64,000 nucleotides of DNA from NCBI RefSeq assembly GCF_023277745.1, contig NZ_CP086322.1, positions 4,154,001-4,218,000 on the forward strand, read 5' to 3'. Shown here piece by piece: positions 33,239 to 43,008 of the stretch (position 1 is the first letter of the stretch; every line of letters starts with the position of its first letter). This DNA comes from Streptomyces halobius (GTDB taxonomy: Bacteria > Actinomycetota > Actinomycetes > Streptomycetales > Streptomycetaceae). The notes below the pieces were generated by a model. It ran no database searches. It worked only from the letters and a program-made list of their open reading frames with translations, and had not been told where the DNA came from. Position numbers and translations under genes: made by a program.

Positions 33239-34726
33239 TTAGTAGTCCGCCCTGCAACTCACCCCGTCGAATCCCACCCATGCCGCCTTGCTGCCGATCA
33301 CCGGATACAGCTGTAGCGCCCCGTTGGTGTAGATGTCCAAGCGCAGGACCACTCCGCTGGCCGTGGACGGAATGAGCACTCGGCGGAATACGGCAGGCCG
33401 GTAGCCTTCCGGAAGGAGCCCGATCTGGCGGCCGGGCCGCACTTCCGGGTCCTTCAGGTCGACGTACCCGGAGAGTTCGATGGTGCGGTGCGCCGTGACG
33501 CGAACCTGAGGCGGGGCTTGGCCTTCGGTGACGTTGGCTGCAAGCTGGATGGGACTCCAGTCCGTACCGCGATGGGAAACCCATGCGCCGACGGTGATGT
33601 TCTCGGGAGTGAGGGTGGTGGTGGCGTCGCCGTCGGAAGAAGCGGTGCGCACGGTGACCTTGGCACCTTCGACGTCGAGCCAGGACCGAGCCCCGACGCT
33701 TCCGCGGTCGTTGCCGGAGGCTTCGCGGCCGTCCTGCACGTAGATCCTGAACAGGCCCGTGTCCTTGGGTCCTTTGGCGCTGATGCCAGCCGCGCTGACC
33801 TCTCCATGGTCCTTATTCAGCCCAGTCGTTGACGCGAGGACGAACGCCCCGCCTTGGACATCGAGCTGAGGGGAGAGCAGGGTCAGCTGGGCTATGTCGG
33901 GTCGCTCCCAGCGGTCGAGCTGGACAGCGGGCGCGGTCAGTTCGAGGGCGGGATACGCCTTCCCGTCCGTCCTGACGTTGGCGCGCAGGCTCCCGGGTGC
34001 TTGCTCCAGGTCGGACGCGGAGTGCAGGAGCAGTGAGGGGATTTGCTCCATGGGAGCCGGTGGATTCGGCGTGACGACGACGCGGCTACCGCTTGCTCCC
34101 GTACGTACGGTGCTGCCGGTGACGATTGCGCCGTCGATCGTGCCGCCAGTGATGTGCTTGCCGGAGAGCGCGTCGGCGGCGATGCTGTCCGCCGTCACGG
34201 AACCTGCTTGGAGGTCATTGGTACCCGCCCGTCGTGGGGTGCCGGCTACCGCATCACTGGCGGAGCCAGCGACGCCGGCCAAGCTCCGGCCGCGTAGCTT
34301 CACCCACCAGTCGGTGTACGGCAGGGGCACAGTGCAGGACCCGCCCTGCGGAGTCTCGATGGTGTCACGCAGCGTCCCCTGCGTCGGCTCGAAGTCGGCC
34401 TGCGGGCCGACGTGTACCTCTACCCGGGCAAAGTCCAGCGGGGCCGCAGCCGCGTCGGTGAACGCTCCGTCCCAGGTGACACAGAGCGCCCCGAGCGCGG
34501 CTTCCACGCTGGGGGCGCCGGGCGTCGGAGGCAATGGTCCGTTGACGACGCTGACACCACTGGTACCGTCCGGCTGCTGGCCCACAAGAGCGCGCAATGA
34601 TCCGTTCGCGTCGTACACCTCCAGGGCGCCGTCTTCGATGCTGGCGTTGGCGAGCTTCGGGGCGCGCATGAGGGCCTGGACCCGCTTTTCCAAAAGGGCC
34701 AGGCGGGTACCGATATCAGCAGACAA
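33239..34726 (-). CDS. Phage minor tail/fibre-like protein, 495 aa
   Basis: TTG at 34726 (LSADIGTRLALLEKRVQALM) begins with a short coiled coil. Then come a fibronectin-like region (VEVHVGPQADFEP...WWVKLRGRSLAGV), a DUF1983-like triple-beta segment (ADSIAADALSGKHITGGTID) and a beta-rich C-terminal domain. This is the layout of receptor-binding or central-fibre proteins at the tail tip. It follows the baseplate-type genes. Confidence 0.7.
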   Translation of the reverse strand: MSADIGTRLALLEKRVQALMRAPKLANASIEDGALEVYDANGSLRALVGQQPDGTSGVSVVNGPLPPTPGAPSVEAALGALCVTWDGAFTDAAAAPLDFARVEVHVGPQADFEPTQGTLRDTIETPQGGSCTVPLPYTDWWVKLRGRSLAGVAGSASDAVAGTPRRAGTNDLQAGSVTADSIAADALSGKHITGGTIDGAIVTGSTVRTGASGSRVVVTPNPPAPMEQIPSLLLHSASDLEQAPGSLRANVRTDGKAYPALELTAPAVQLDRWERPDIAQLTLLSPQLDVQGGAFVLASTTGLNKDHGEVSAAGISAKGPKDTGLFRIYVQDGREASGNDRGSVGARSWLDVEGAKVTVRTASSDGDATTTLTPENITVGAWVSHRGTDWSPIQLAANVTEGQAPPQVRVTAHRTIELSGYVDLKDPEVRPGRQIGLLPEGYRPAVFRRVLIPSTASGVVLRLDIYTNGALQLYPVIGSKAAWVGFDGVSCRADY

Positions 34727-34743
34727 GACGAGCTTCCTTCCGG

Positions 34744-35835
34744 TTATGCGACCGTGCCGTAGTGGTAAGCCTCGGCGCGGGCGAGGGTGAGGGTGGCGGT
34801 CTCGCCGGCCCCGGTGTCGGGTCGTACGGTCCAGCCAGTGATGCGGCACCAGCCGGACCAGTTCGTCCACTGGCCGCGGACGGAGACGCGCACGTCGTCA
34901 CCGACCTGCCACGAGCCGATCGGCGCCTGTGGATGATCGCGGACGGTGATCTGCTCGACGTGGCCGAGAGACTGCCGCCATGCCCGCTCGGCTTTCGCCC
35001 GCCGAGCCAGCACGTCCTTGCCGCGCACCTCGGGCAGCTCCAGGACGTGCTCCAGGCGCAGCCTTCGGTTACGGACGGCTTCGATCGCGCGCTGCTGGGC
35101 TCGGCCTTCGCCGCTGCCGGTGGCGATGACGACCTGCGCGTACTCGTCGGCGCCGTAGGTGACCGGCGGGCTGTCGATGATGTTGATGCCGCTGGTGAAC
35201 GCCACGTCGGTGCGCCGCGCTCCCAGACGCGGGTAGCCGAGCCGTATGCGGCGGACCGGACGCCGGTCCTTGTCCCACCAGGTGGTGCACGTGTAGTCGG
35301 GAGAGTCCGGCTCTTTCACGAGGTCGTCGAACTGATCGCCGAGGACCGGGGTCTCCCACCAGCGCGAGTGCCACGGCTCGGAGGGCGTGCCGACCGTCGC
35401 CTTCGACGTAGTCGAGTCGACGCTCAGCCCGAGGTCGCCGTCCGGGATCGATTGGGCGTAGGCGACGATGTCTCGCGCGATCTTGCACGGGTCGGCGCGC
35501 ACGTAGGGGCCGCGGCCTCCGAGCTCACCGTCGAGGTCGTGCCGCTGCTGCAGGTAGGACGTCCACCCCGCCGCCTCCACCTTCAGCTCGTCACCCTCTG
35601 GCTCGGTCTGCCAGATCAGCCCGCCCCACCGCAGCTGCCCGTTGCGCTCGGCGTAGATCAGCGTCGTCCCGGGATCCGCCAGCTCAGGGTGCAACCATGC
35701 CAAACGAGGCGACAGCGCCCCCTTGAGATGACCGGGGCCATTGAGCTCGGGGCCGAACTCAACGTCAGTGAGAGGCAGGTGAGGCGATAGCCACTCGCCT
35801 GTCAGCGCGTGCTGGGTGAGGTACCGGTAGGTCAC
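34744..35835 (-). CDS. Gp37-like siphophage minor tail protein, 363 aa
   Basis: Begins VTYRYLTQHALTGEWLSPHL. It carries an early GALSPRLAWLHPELADPGTT block and a WGGLIWQTEPEGDELKVEAA segment, typical of ReqiPepy6 Gp37-like baseplate hub proteins. GTG overlaps the upstream stop (GTGA at 35832-35835). Confidence 0.75.
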   Translation of the reverse strand: MTYRYLTQHALTGEWLSPHLPLTDVEFGPELNGPGHLKGALSPRLAWLHPELADPGTTLIYAERNGQLRWGGLIWQTEPEGDELKVEAAGWTSYLQQRHDLDGELGGRGPYVRADPCKIARDIVAYAQSIPDGDLGLSVDSTTSKATVGTPSEPWHSRWWETPVLGDQFDDLVKEPDSPDYTCTTWWDKDRRPVRRIRLGYPRLGARRTDVAFTSGINIIDSPPVTYGADEYAQVVIATGSGEGRAQQRAIEAVRNRRLRLEHVLELPEVRGKDVLARRAKAERAWRQSLGHVEQITVRDHPQAPIGSWQVGDDVRVSVRGQWTNWSGWCRITGWTVRPDTGAGETATLTLARAEAYHYGTVA

Positions 35836-36764
35836 ACCGGGCCCTCGGTGAACTCGACGTCGGCGACCATGGATGTGCCCTCATCGACGGAGAGGTCACC
35901 CTTCTCGCCCTTGCTCATCCGGGCCCGCAGGAACAGTGGCTGGCTGGTGCCGCGGTACTCGGCGGGGAGCGTGAGGGTGTCGGCAACCACAGCAGTGGTG
36001 CGACGGATCCCCTTGCCCTGGTCATCATCAATGACGGTGCTCTGGCTCTCGGCCTTACCCAAAACGATCTGCATGACGCCGAAGACGTCGGCGAAGTCGA
36101 GCCGCAGCCCCGCCAGGGTCACCACGATGATCGCTTTCGTGGCCCAGTCCGGAACGGGGATCATCCAGCGAGCCTCGGCCGGCCACGCGTGCCACTGGTC
36201 GTCGTCCTGCCACGCCTTGGTGAGCTTGTGCGGATAGGCGGTGTACAGAGTGCGTTCCCGCCTGGGGTTGGCGACCGTGCGCAGATCACGAATCATCGCC
36301 GCGGTGATCGTGGCGGTGTTCGCGGGGATGTCGAGGCGGGCTATCGCGATGCCGGTGACGCCCTTGGGCGCCTTAGTGGCGGTCGACGAGACGTTGGGGA
36401 CGACGTCGAAGAAGTTGATCGCGTCCTTCGCCGGGTCGAGGCCGCCCTCGTACTCCGGGTCCTGGACCTTCAGGACGATCAGGTCCGAGCGGGGAGTGGC
36501 GCCGGTGGGCGCGACCGGCACCGTCTCCGTGCCGATGTTGTAGGCGGTGTACGAGCCCTGCCACATGTTCGCCTTGCCGCGGATCACCGCCGACCCGTCC
36601 GCAACCTGCACGCCCGCGCCGGGCACAGGCAGCGGCGTCACCTTCAGGTCAGTGGCCTCAGTGATGCCCTCCGTTCCGTGACTGAGGTCCTTGATCATCA
36701 TCCGGAACGTCTGCGCGCTGTGGGTGGCGCCGTCGACGAGCAGAGGGGCTTGGGCGAGCGTCAT
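35832..36764 (-). CDS. Phage tail/baseplate protein, 310 aa
   Basis: Begins MTLAQAPLLVDGATHSAQTF, then GVQVADGSAVIRGKANMWQG and DLIVLKVQDPEYEGGLDPAK. These blocks recur in siphophage baseplate-associated proteins. ATG at 36764 overlaps the upstream stop. The C-terminal half is a beta-sandwich-like domain. Confidence 0.7.
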   Translation of the reverse strand: MTLAQAPLLVDGATHSAQTFRMMIKDLSHGTEGITEATDLKVTPLPVPGAGVQVADGSAVIRGKANMWQGSYTAYNIGTETVPVAPTGATPRSDLIVLKVQDPEYEGGLDPAKDAINFFDVVPNVSSTATKAPKGVTGIAIARLDIPANTATITAAMIRDLRTVANPRRERTLYTAYPHKLTKAWQDDDQWHAWPAEARWMIPVPDWATKAIIVVTLAGLRLDFADVFGVMQIVLGKAESQSTVIDDDQGKGIRRTTAVVADTLTLPAEYRGTSQPLFLRARMSKGEKGDLSVDEGTSMVADVEFTEGPV

Positions 36765-37678
36765 CGGTGGATCGAAATCCTTCGGTCTGAGAGGGAGGTG
36801 TAGGCGTCGCGCCACTTCGCCGTCAGGCGGGCTGTCGCGGTCGGATCAGAGGCCGTCCAGCGCAGTTCGCTGCGCCCGGGTGGCAGCACGAACGTGTCCA
36901 GACGGGAGTTGGTGGGGGCACTGCCGCCGTTTTCGCGGGTGACGCGGATCTGACCGGGGCGCGTATCGATCCGCACCCACTGGCCGGCGGCGAGCGTGAC
37001 GGGCAAGTCGATGGACCGGCCGGTTTCGACATGCGTGATGACCGGGTTCGCGCACGGCCCATGCACGGTGATGACCGGATGGGTATCGACGTCGCCGTTG
37101 TTGGTCACCCAGCCGGGGCGCATCTGCCCGGACGGATTTCCGCTGGTGACGCGGATCGGCGCCTGGACAGGTGCCCTGAAGCCGCCGCCGGACAGCCAGC
37201 CCAGCCGCAGCTGCGTCTGCTGCTCGAAGTCGGCGTAGAAGCGTGGGTGAGGGGCAACGAACTCAAGGTCGAGCGGCACCCAGCCCAACGCGGCCTTCTC
37301 CCACGTCGGGGCGATCTTCCGCATCCGGCCGAACAGGACCCGCACGGGCGAGCCGGGCCACTTGATGCGCAGCGGCATCAGCGCCCCGCCCACCGTGCGC
37401 ACCCGCGCCTCGTCGGCGACCGCTTCCAGGCCCGCGAGAATCTGCGCGGCAGCGGCCGGGGCGCCTGGCGTCTTGATCGCGCAGTCGATGCTCAGCGTGC
37501 GGGCCTCGTACCAGTCCGGGGACAACCACGCGCCATCAGCGCCCGGCTGCGCAACCACCTCACCGCGCACACGGGCACGGCCCAGCCCCTCGATCTCGGC
37601 GATCGGGATAGACGTGCCGTGCCCGAGAACGATGCCGCCGAAGTCGAGCTGGAAATCCTTGAGGTCGGGCGAGCTCAT
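36761..37678 (-). CDS. Distal tail protein (Dit), siphovirus type
   Basis: 305 aa: MSSPDLKDFQLDFGGIVLGH, then LSIDCAIKTPGAPAAAAQ, RVLFGRMRKIAPTWEKA and WVPLDLEFVAPHPRFYAD. This is the Dit/TMP-adjacent N-terminal domain order, with a C-terminal galectin-like region. The ATG overlaps the tape-measure stop. It should form the ring joining tail tube and baseplate. Confidence 0.8.
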   Translation of the reverse strand: MSSPDLKDFQLDFGGIVLGHGTSIPIAEIEGLGRARVRGEVVAQPGADGAWLSPDWYEARTLSIDCAIKTPGAPAAAAQILAGLEAVADEARVRTVGGALMPLRIKWPGSPVRVLFGRMRKIAPTWEKAALGWVPLDLEFVAPHPRFYADFEQQTQLRLGWLSGGGFRAPVQAPIRVTSGNPSGQMRPGWVTNNGDVDTHPVITVHGPCANPVITHVETGRSIDLPVTLAAGQWVRIDTRPGQIRVTRENGGSAPTNSRLDTFVLPPGRSELRWTASDPTATARLTAKWRDAYTSLSDRRISIHR

Positions 37679-40600
37679 CGCAGGACGCCCCCACGCTTCG
37701 CACGCCGCATCTGATACGAGACAGCGGAGGCGATGTCGTCCGCCGAGGCACGGCTCTGGCCAACGTGGATGGTCTGGCTGCCGATCGCCGGGGCCTGGTG
37801 CACGACGACGATGCGCGACCGCCCATCGGCGGCGTCGACGAGACGGCGCGGAGTCAGGGAGTAGCCGAAGCGGTCCGCGGTTTCGGCGAGCACAGCGGTG
37901 GCCCGCCCCCGTTTGGCCGGGGCGTGAGGGATGTATGACTCGCCGCGGGTCTCCCTCTCGGCGAACTTGATCAGCCCGGTCTGCGAGGAGTAGACACCTG
38001 GCTCCCACATGCCGCCGTCCGCGTACGCCTTACCAGCGTTCGCCTTCACCAGGTCTGCGAGGAACCGGTCCGCCTTGCCCGTTTTCTTTATCTGCCCCTT
38101 TGCGCGGTTGGCGATCTCGATGACCCGGTCCTCGTCCAGAGCCGCGGCCTCCGCCACCGCGTGAATGCCCTTGTTCTTCGCCAGCGCCCCGATGACCATC
38201 ACCAGGTCGGTGAGCTGATCACTGTCGAGGGCGTTCGCCGCGTTCTTGGCGGCGGTGTTGGCCTGCTTGGCCTTCGTCGGGTCCTTCGCCGCCTGCGCAG
38301 CGAGGGCTTCGGCGCTCTCGTCGTTCTGCTCGGCCAGGCGCTGAGCGAGAGCGGTGTAGCCGCGGAAGGCGAGCGTGGCCAGGTTGTTCAGGAAAGCGGT
38401 GTTGTTCTTGACCGCGTTGTTCAACTGGCCCGTGTAGTCCGTCAGCGTGGAGCGGGCGGTGCCGGCGAGCTTGGTGAGCTGCGCGGCCATGTCGTTGACG
38501 TACCGGGTGGATCCGCGGGCCATCTTGCGGGTGAGCGCGACGCCGTCCTCGCCCATCTCCTCCAGCGCCTGGGCGACGTCCGTGCCCGCGCGCCGGGACA
38601 CGGCCGCCAGGTCGTTGCGCCACGTCTGGGCGGTGCGCACCGACCTGCGCAGGTTCCGCTCGAACATGCCGAGATCGAAGTGCTCTGTGCCGCCCTTGCC
38701 CTTGCGCTGCGACTTCGAGATGACATCGGAGATGGAGAATCCGGAGCCGCCGAGGGGCTGGTACGACCAGTTCGACAGGCCGCCGTTGGCGTACCAGTTG
38801 ATCCCGGACGGATCACCACCGAGTCGCCGCACGATTTCTTCCGTGATCCGGCGCGAGCGAGGACGCTTCGACTCCGCGAGCGGGACGTAGCCCTCACCGT
38901 GAGTCTCCGGCTCCGCCCACACACGCATCGCGCCAGCGGGCGCTATCTGCGCCACGTGGTTCTCGCGGACACCGCCGTCGGCGTAGGTGACGACTCCGCC
39001 GTCCTTCTTCCACAGCGGGACGCCGTTGACGATCGGGGGCCCCAACGTCTGAGTCTGGACGTAGTTGGTGATCGTCCGTCCGCGCAGGGAGTCGATCGCG
39101 GACTGGATCGTCGCGACGCCGCTCTGTGCGGGGCCGGTCGGCACGGTCACGGAAACGTTCTTGCTGCCTGGGATGTCGGTGACCTTGATGCCCAGGGCTT
39201 CGAGCTGAGACCGCGCCTCACTCGTCGGAGCGTTTACGGTCACGGTCTTGCCGCCGGGCACTCCGGCGATCTTCTGCTTGACCGCCTCCAGGCTGCTGAT
39301 CGTCTCCTGCGTCGAGGAGGTCACCTTGACGTGCTTGCCGCCCGGCGTCTGCGCGATCTTCGCGATCAGCGCGTCAAGGTCCGTCAGCGCCATGCCGGTG
39401 GGGGCGGAGACCTGGACGCGGCGGTCCTTCAGGTCCTTGATCTTGAAGCCGAGCTTCTCCAGGTCCTCGCGGGCCTCGTTGCTGAGGGTGGCGATGGTGA
39501 CGGTCTTCTTGTCCGGGGTGGCCTTCAACGCCTGCTGGACGGCGATAAGTTCCGCCATCGACTCGTCCATGCCGGCCGTCTGGAGAAGGATGGAGACCTG
39601 CTCGGGGACGAGCCCGGCCGCGTCGGCGAGTTTCGCGGCCTGCTCGGCGCCCAGCCCGAAGCCCTGCGCCGTGCTGATGGCGGACTCGCGGGCCGTCTCC
39701 ATCTGCTTCTGCGCGGCCTTCAGCGCCTCCGGGACGCTCTTTCCGTTCGCCTGCGCGTACTGGTAGGCGGCCAGCGCGGCGTCCGCCGAGTTCGTCGAAA
39801 GTCCCTGCAACAGGTCGTACAGCTTCTGCCCGTTGCGGGTAACGGTCGAGAGTGAACCGTCCATGTTCAGCAGGGACTTGCCGTACCCCTGTGTCTGGTC
39901 GACGCCGCCCTTCAACGACTCGGACGCATCGGATACCGAGCGGTTCAGCCTGGCCTCGGCCGCAGAGAGGTTCACCGAGCCGCCGGCGAGGACGTTCAGT
40001 GCATCGTGCAGGGCACGAGCCCGGGTGTCGGCATCCGCAGTGGAATCGGACAGGCGGCGCATCGCGTCGGAGAACTTCCCGAACGGCCCGACCGCATCGG
40101 CCGCCGACCTGCCTCCAGACCCGGTGGCATCGGCGAGGTTCTTCGCGTCCTTGACAGCATCGGACATCTCGCCCTTGACCGACCCGAGGGCATCAGCGGC
40201 GTTCTTCGCCTTCTGGCCGAACTCGGTGTACCCAACTCCGCCGCCCCTCATCGCCCGCAGGTTGGCGCCGGCTGTCGCGTTCAACTCCGACTGAAGAGTC
40301 CCCAGGGACTTGCCCTGCCCGAGGTAGGAGTTGGTGAGCTCCCGCATGGAGATCCCGGCGGCCGCCATGACATCGACCAGACGCTTCTTGCCGTCATGGA
40401 CCTTCGTGTCCATGAGCGACTGCGCGGCTGCGACACGGACGCTGTCCGTGACCGCACCATTGGACTCCCGCAGAGCCTGCGTGAGAGTACTGATCCGAGA
40501 CTGGTGTTCCGCTGCCGCTTGGGCGGCTCGCTGCTGGTGAGAGGCGAGCATCGACAGCCCCACACCAGCAGCGGCGATGGCGACACCCCATGGGCCACCG

Positions 40601-42618
40601 AGCGCGCCCATCAGCCCGCGGGCCGCACCACCCAGACCGACGCCGATAGACCGGGTCAGGCCTGCGACCGGTCCGGACGCTGACCGGAAAGCCGAGGTCA
40701 TCTGCCCGACGATCGGAATGCGCGTCTGCAAGACGGCGAGAGCCTGCCCGACCCGGCCGATCGATTGGCCAGATGCGGCAGCGAGCTGCTGCTGCACCCG
40801 CATCTGGTCGCCGAAACCCCGGAACGCCCCGGTGACCGGGCCAGCCACCGTGCTGCCCAGCCGCATGAACATCGGCGTGACTCGGCGGGCCAGCAGCATC
40901 GCCATGATCGCCGTCTGCACTGGGCCGGGCAGAGCAGCAAACCCCTGAACGAGCCAGGCGACCGTGTGTCCGATCGGCACGAGCACCCCGGAGACCGTGC
41001 CAGCCGCAGACGAGACCAGATTCAGGGCCGTGACGACCATGTCGAGTGCTGTCGACCCGGCGTCCGACTCATCTCCCAGGTCCCCGATCGCCTCGGCGAC
41101 GGGGGAGACCGCGGAGCCGACGTTCCGCAGGATCTCCATCAGCGCGCGGCCGCCGTTGACCAGGACGTTCAAACCCGCCGCGGCGGCGTCGAACGTCAGC
41201 TCCTTCAGCGGCTTCCCCATCCCGCTGAACGCGTCCGTGAGCTCGTCGACACCGGACGCTGCCGCTGCCGAAAGCCCGGGCCTGGCCAGCGTGTACAAGT
41301 CGCGGGCGTAGTCCATCGCCTTCGCCAGCGGCGGTGTCGCCGCCTGCAGACCGGACGTCGCCAGCCGCGTCACCTTCTCCAGCGCGGGAGCGGCAGCCGT
41401 GTAGAGGACCTGGCCGGTGTTCTTCCACTGCGTCTTGAGCTGGGTGACCGCGCCCGACAGCCCCTTGGTCTGGGAGGCGGCGATCTCCTCCGCTGCTCCC
41501 GTGCGGGCGATCGCCGTGTGCATCTGGTCGTACGCCTCGACACCCTGATGCGCGAGAGCTGAAGCCCCGGCCAGTGCGGGCTTGCCGACGACGTTGGCGA
41601 GCGCCCCCAGGAAGTCTTTCTGCGACATCCGGTGCTGGGCCTGCTCGAAGCCCTCGATGACCGTCCGCAGGCCCTTGAAGTTGCCCTGGGTGTCCCAGGC
41701 TTCGATGCCGAGCTCTGCCAGGCCCTTGCGCATGTTCGCGGTCGGCTTGGCCAGGTTCGTCAGCATGCCGCGCAGTGACGTTCCTGCCTTGGAGCCGAGG
41801 ATGCCCGAGCGGGCCAGCATCGCCACCGCGGCCGAGGTGTCCTCGATGGAGATGCCCAACTGGGCTGCGACCGGGCCTGTGTAGGACATCGCGTAGTAGA
41901 TGTCCTGCAACCCACCGGAGGCCGCGTTCGCGGAGGCGGCAAGGACGTCCGCTGCCCGGCCCGCGTTGTTCGACGACAGACCGAACTGGTCCATCACGTC
42001 GCCGAGGTACCGGCTCGCGTCCGCTGCCGAGAGGTTGTCGGCCGCGGCGAGCTGCATCGCCGCCCTCGCGTTCGCGATCGACGACGTGGAGGTCTGGCCG
42101 GCCTTCGCCAGCTCCAGCATCGCGTCCGCAGCCTTCGCCGCAGACGTGCCGGGGATCTTCAGGTCGGCGCCGAGCTCGCGGGCCTTCGCCGCGGCCTGCA
42201 CCATCTCGACGCCGGACGCTCCGGTGACCGCGCCCCACTTGTTGATGGCGCGCTGGTACTCGTTGCCCTCTTTCGCGATCTCGGCGAGCCCGGCGACGAT
42301 GCCGCCACCGACGACGAGATTGCGCAGGTGGTGCGCTTCCTGACGGGCGCCGAGCAGCCCGTGCCGCAGCTGCCGCATCGAAGCGTCGCCGTCCGAGCCG
42401 ACACGGCGTAGACCGGCGCGGGCACCATCGGCGTGCCGGCCAAGGGTGCGCAGCCCGGATGCGGCGCCACGGGCACCGGAGCCGGACTGGCCGAGCTGCC
42501 GGTTCAGCGCAGTGACGTCCCGGCCCAGTGCGCGGACGGCGCGCGATGCCTGCCGGACCTCGGACAGGAGCCGGGATGCGTCGGCGCGCATCTGCACGCT
42601 GAGCGTGTAGTTCGACAC
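37675..42618 (-). CDS. Tail tape measure protein, TP901 type, 1647 aa
   Basis: The N-terminal 120 residues are coiled coil. The TP901-core domain follows (AINKWGAVTGASGVEMVQAA ... TSLRGMLTNLAKPTANMRKG), then hydrophobic segments (for example ALPGPVQTAIMAMLLARRV and GVAIAAAGVGLSML). Further on is a repeated region with KTVTIATLSNEAREDLEKLG-type units, then C-terminal helical segments. Length predicts a tail near 240 nm if the usual 0.15 nm per residue applies. GTG start at 42618. Confidence 0.92.
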   Translation of the reverse strand: MSNYTLSVQMRADASRLLSEVRQASRAVRALGRDVTALNRQLGQSGSGARGAASGLRTLGRHADGARAGLRRVGSDGDASMRQLRHGLLGARQEAHHLRNLVVGGGIVAGLAEIAKEGNEYQRAINKWGAVTGASGVEMVQAAAKARELGADLKIPGTSAAKAADAMLELAKAGQTSTSSIANARAAMQLAAADNLSAADASRYLGDVMDQFGLSSNNAGRAADVLAASANAASGGLQDIYYAMSYTGPVAAQLGISIEDTSAAVAMLARSGILGSKAGTSLRGMLTNLAKPTANMRKGLAELGIEAWDTQGNFKGLRTVIEGFEQAQHRMSQKDFLGALANVVGKPALAGASALAHQGVEAYDQMHTAIARTGAAEEIAASQTKGLSGAVTQLKTQWKNTGQVLYTAAAPALEKVTRLATSGLQAATPPLAKAMDYARDLYTLARPGLSAAAASGVDELTDAFSGMGKPLKELTFDAAAAGLNVLVNGGRALMEILRNVGSAVSPVAEAIGDLGDESDAGSTALDMVVTALNLVSSAAGTVSGVLVPIGHTVAWLVQGFAALPGPVQTAIMAMLLARRVTPMFMRLGSTVAGPVTGAFRGFGDQMRVQQQLAAASGQSIGRVGQALAVLQTRIPIVGQMTSAFRSASGPVAGLTRSIGVGLGGAARGLMGALGGPWGVAIAAAGVGLSMLASHQQRAAQAAAEHQSRISTLTQALRESNGAVTDSVRVAAAQSLMDTKVHDGKKRLVDVMAAAGISMRELTNSYLGQGKSLGTLQSELNATAGANLRAMRGGGVGYTEFGQKAKNAADALGSVKGEMSDAVKDAKNLADATGSGGRSAADAVGPFGKFSDAMRRLSDSTADADTRARALHDALNVLAGGSVNLSAAEARLNRSVSDASESLKGGVDQTQGYGKSLLNMDGSLSTVTRNGQKLYDLLQGLSTNSADAALAAYQYAQANGKSVPEALKAAQKQMETARESAISTAQGFGLGAEQAAKLADAAGLVPEQVSILLQTAGMDESMAELIAVQQALKATPDKKTVTIATLSNEAREDLEKLGFKIKDLKDRRVQVSAPTGMALTDLDALIAKIAQTPGGKHVKVTSSTQETISSLEAVKQKIAGVPGGKTVTVNAPTSEARSQLEALGIKVTDIPGSKNVSVTVPTGPAQSGVATIQSAIDSLRGRTITNYVQTQTLGPPIVNGVPLWKKDGGVVTYADGGVRENHVAQIAPAGAMRVWAEPETHGEGYVPLAESKRPRSRRITEEIVRRLGGDPSGINWYANGGLSNWSYQPLGGSGFSISDVISKSQRKGKGGTEHFDLGMFERNLRRSVRTAQTWRNDLAAVSRRAGTDVAQALEEMGEDGVALTRKMARGSTRYVNDMAAQLTKLAGTARSTLTDYTGQLNNAVKNNTAFLNNLATLAFRGYTALAQRLAEQNDESAEALAAQAAKDPTKAKQANTAAKNAANALDSDQLTDLVMVIGALAKNKGIHAVAEAAALDEDRVIEIANRAKGQIKKTGKADRFLADLVKANAGKAYADGGMWEPGVYSSQTGLIKFAERETRGESYIPHAPAKRGRATAVLAETADRFGYSLTPRRLVDAADGRSRIVVVHQAPAIGSQTIHVGQSRASADDIASAVSYQMRRAKRGGVLR

Positions 42619-42654
42619 CTGCCGGTGCCCTTACTCCCGCGCCCCTTTCCCGCT

Positions 42655-43008
42655 CTACCCCTGGCGTTGCTCCCACTGGCCGCGCGGAACGAGGCCGATC
42701 CGCACGCCATACCCATCGGCCCCATCCGGGACCTGTTCCTGTTCGGCGGTGATCAGCTCACAGCCGACGCACCGCACCGTGGTGGTGACGTACGCGTACC
42801 GGTCACCGCCCTGGACCTCGTCCCACTCCGCCGCCCTGGTCCCGCACTGCGAGCACACGCTGGACCGGTACGCCTCGTACGCGAGCGCCTTCGCCCGGTC
42901 CGTCTCCGACCAGCGGCCGTCACCCGCGCCGAGGAAGAACGAATGCGGGATCCGGTAGCGGTCACACAGCTCCAGCTCCGCGCGGAACTGCGCGTCCGCG
43001 ATCAGTCT
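42655..43008 (-). CDS. Tail assembly chaperone T part, made by -1 frameshift
   Basis: After the GGGAAAA site the -1 frame reads RLIADAQFRAELELCDRYRI and continues for 117 codons, with two CxxC pairs (CSQCG, CVGCE). No good independent start lies near its beginning; the frame joins the upstream gene at the slippery site. This is the GT fusion seen in lambda-like tails and many actinophages. The fusion product would be about 310 residues. The only separate start is GTG at 42858, which would give just the last 67 residues. Confidence 0.75.
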   Translation of the reverse strand, partial: RLIADAQFRAELELCDRYRIPHSFFLGAGDGRWSETDRAKALAYEAYRSSVCSQCGTRAAEWDEVQGGDRYAYVTTTVRCVGCELITAEQEQVPDGADGYGVRIGLVPRGQWEQRQG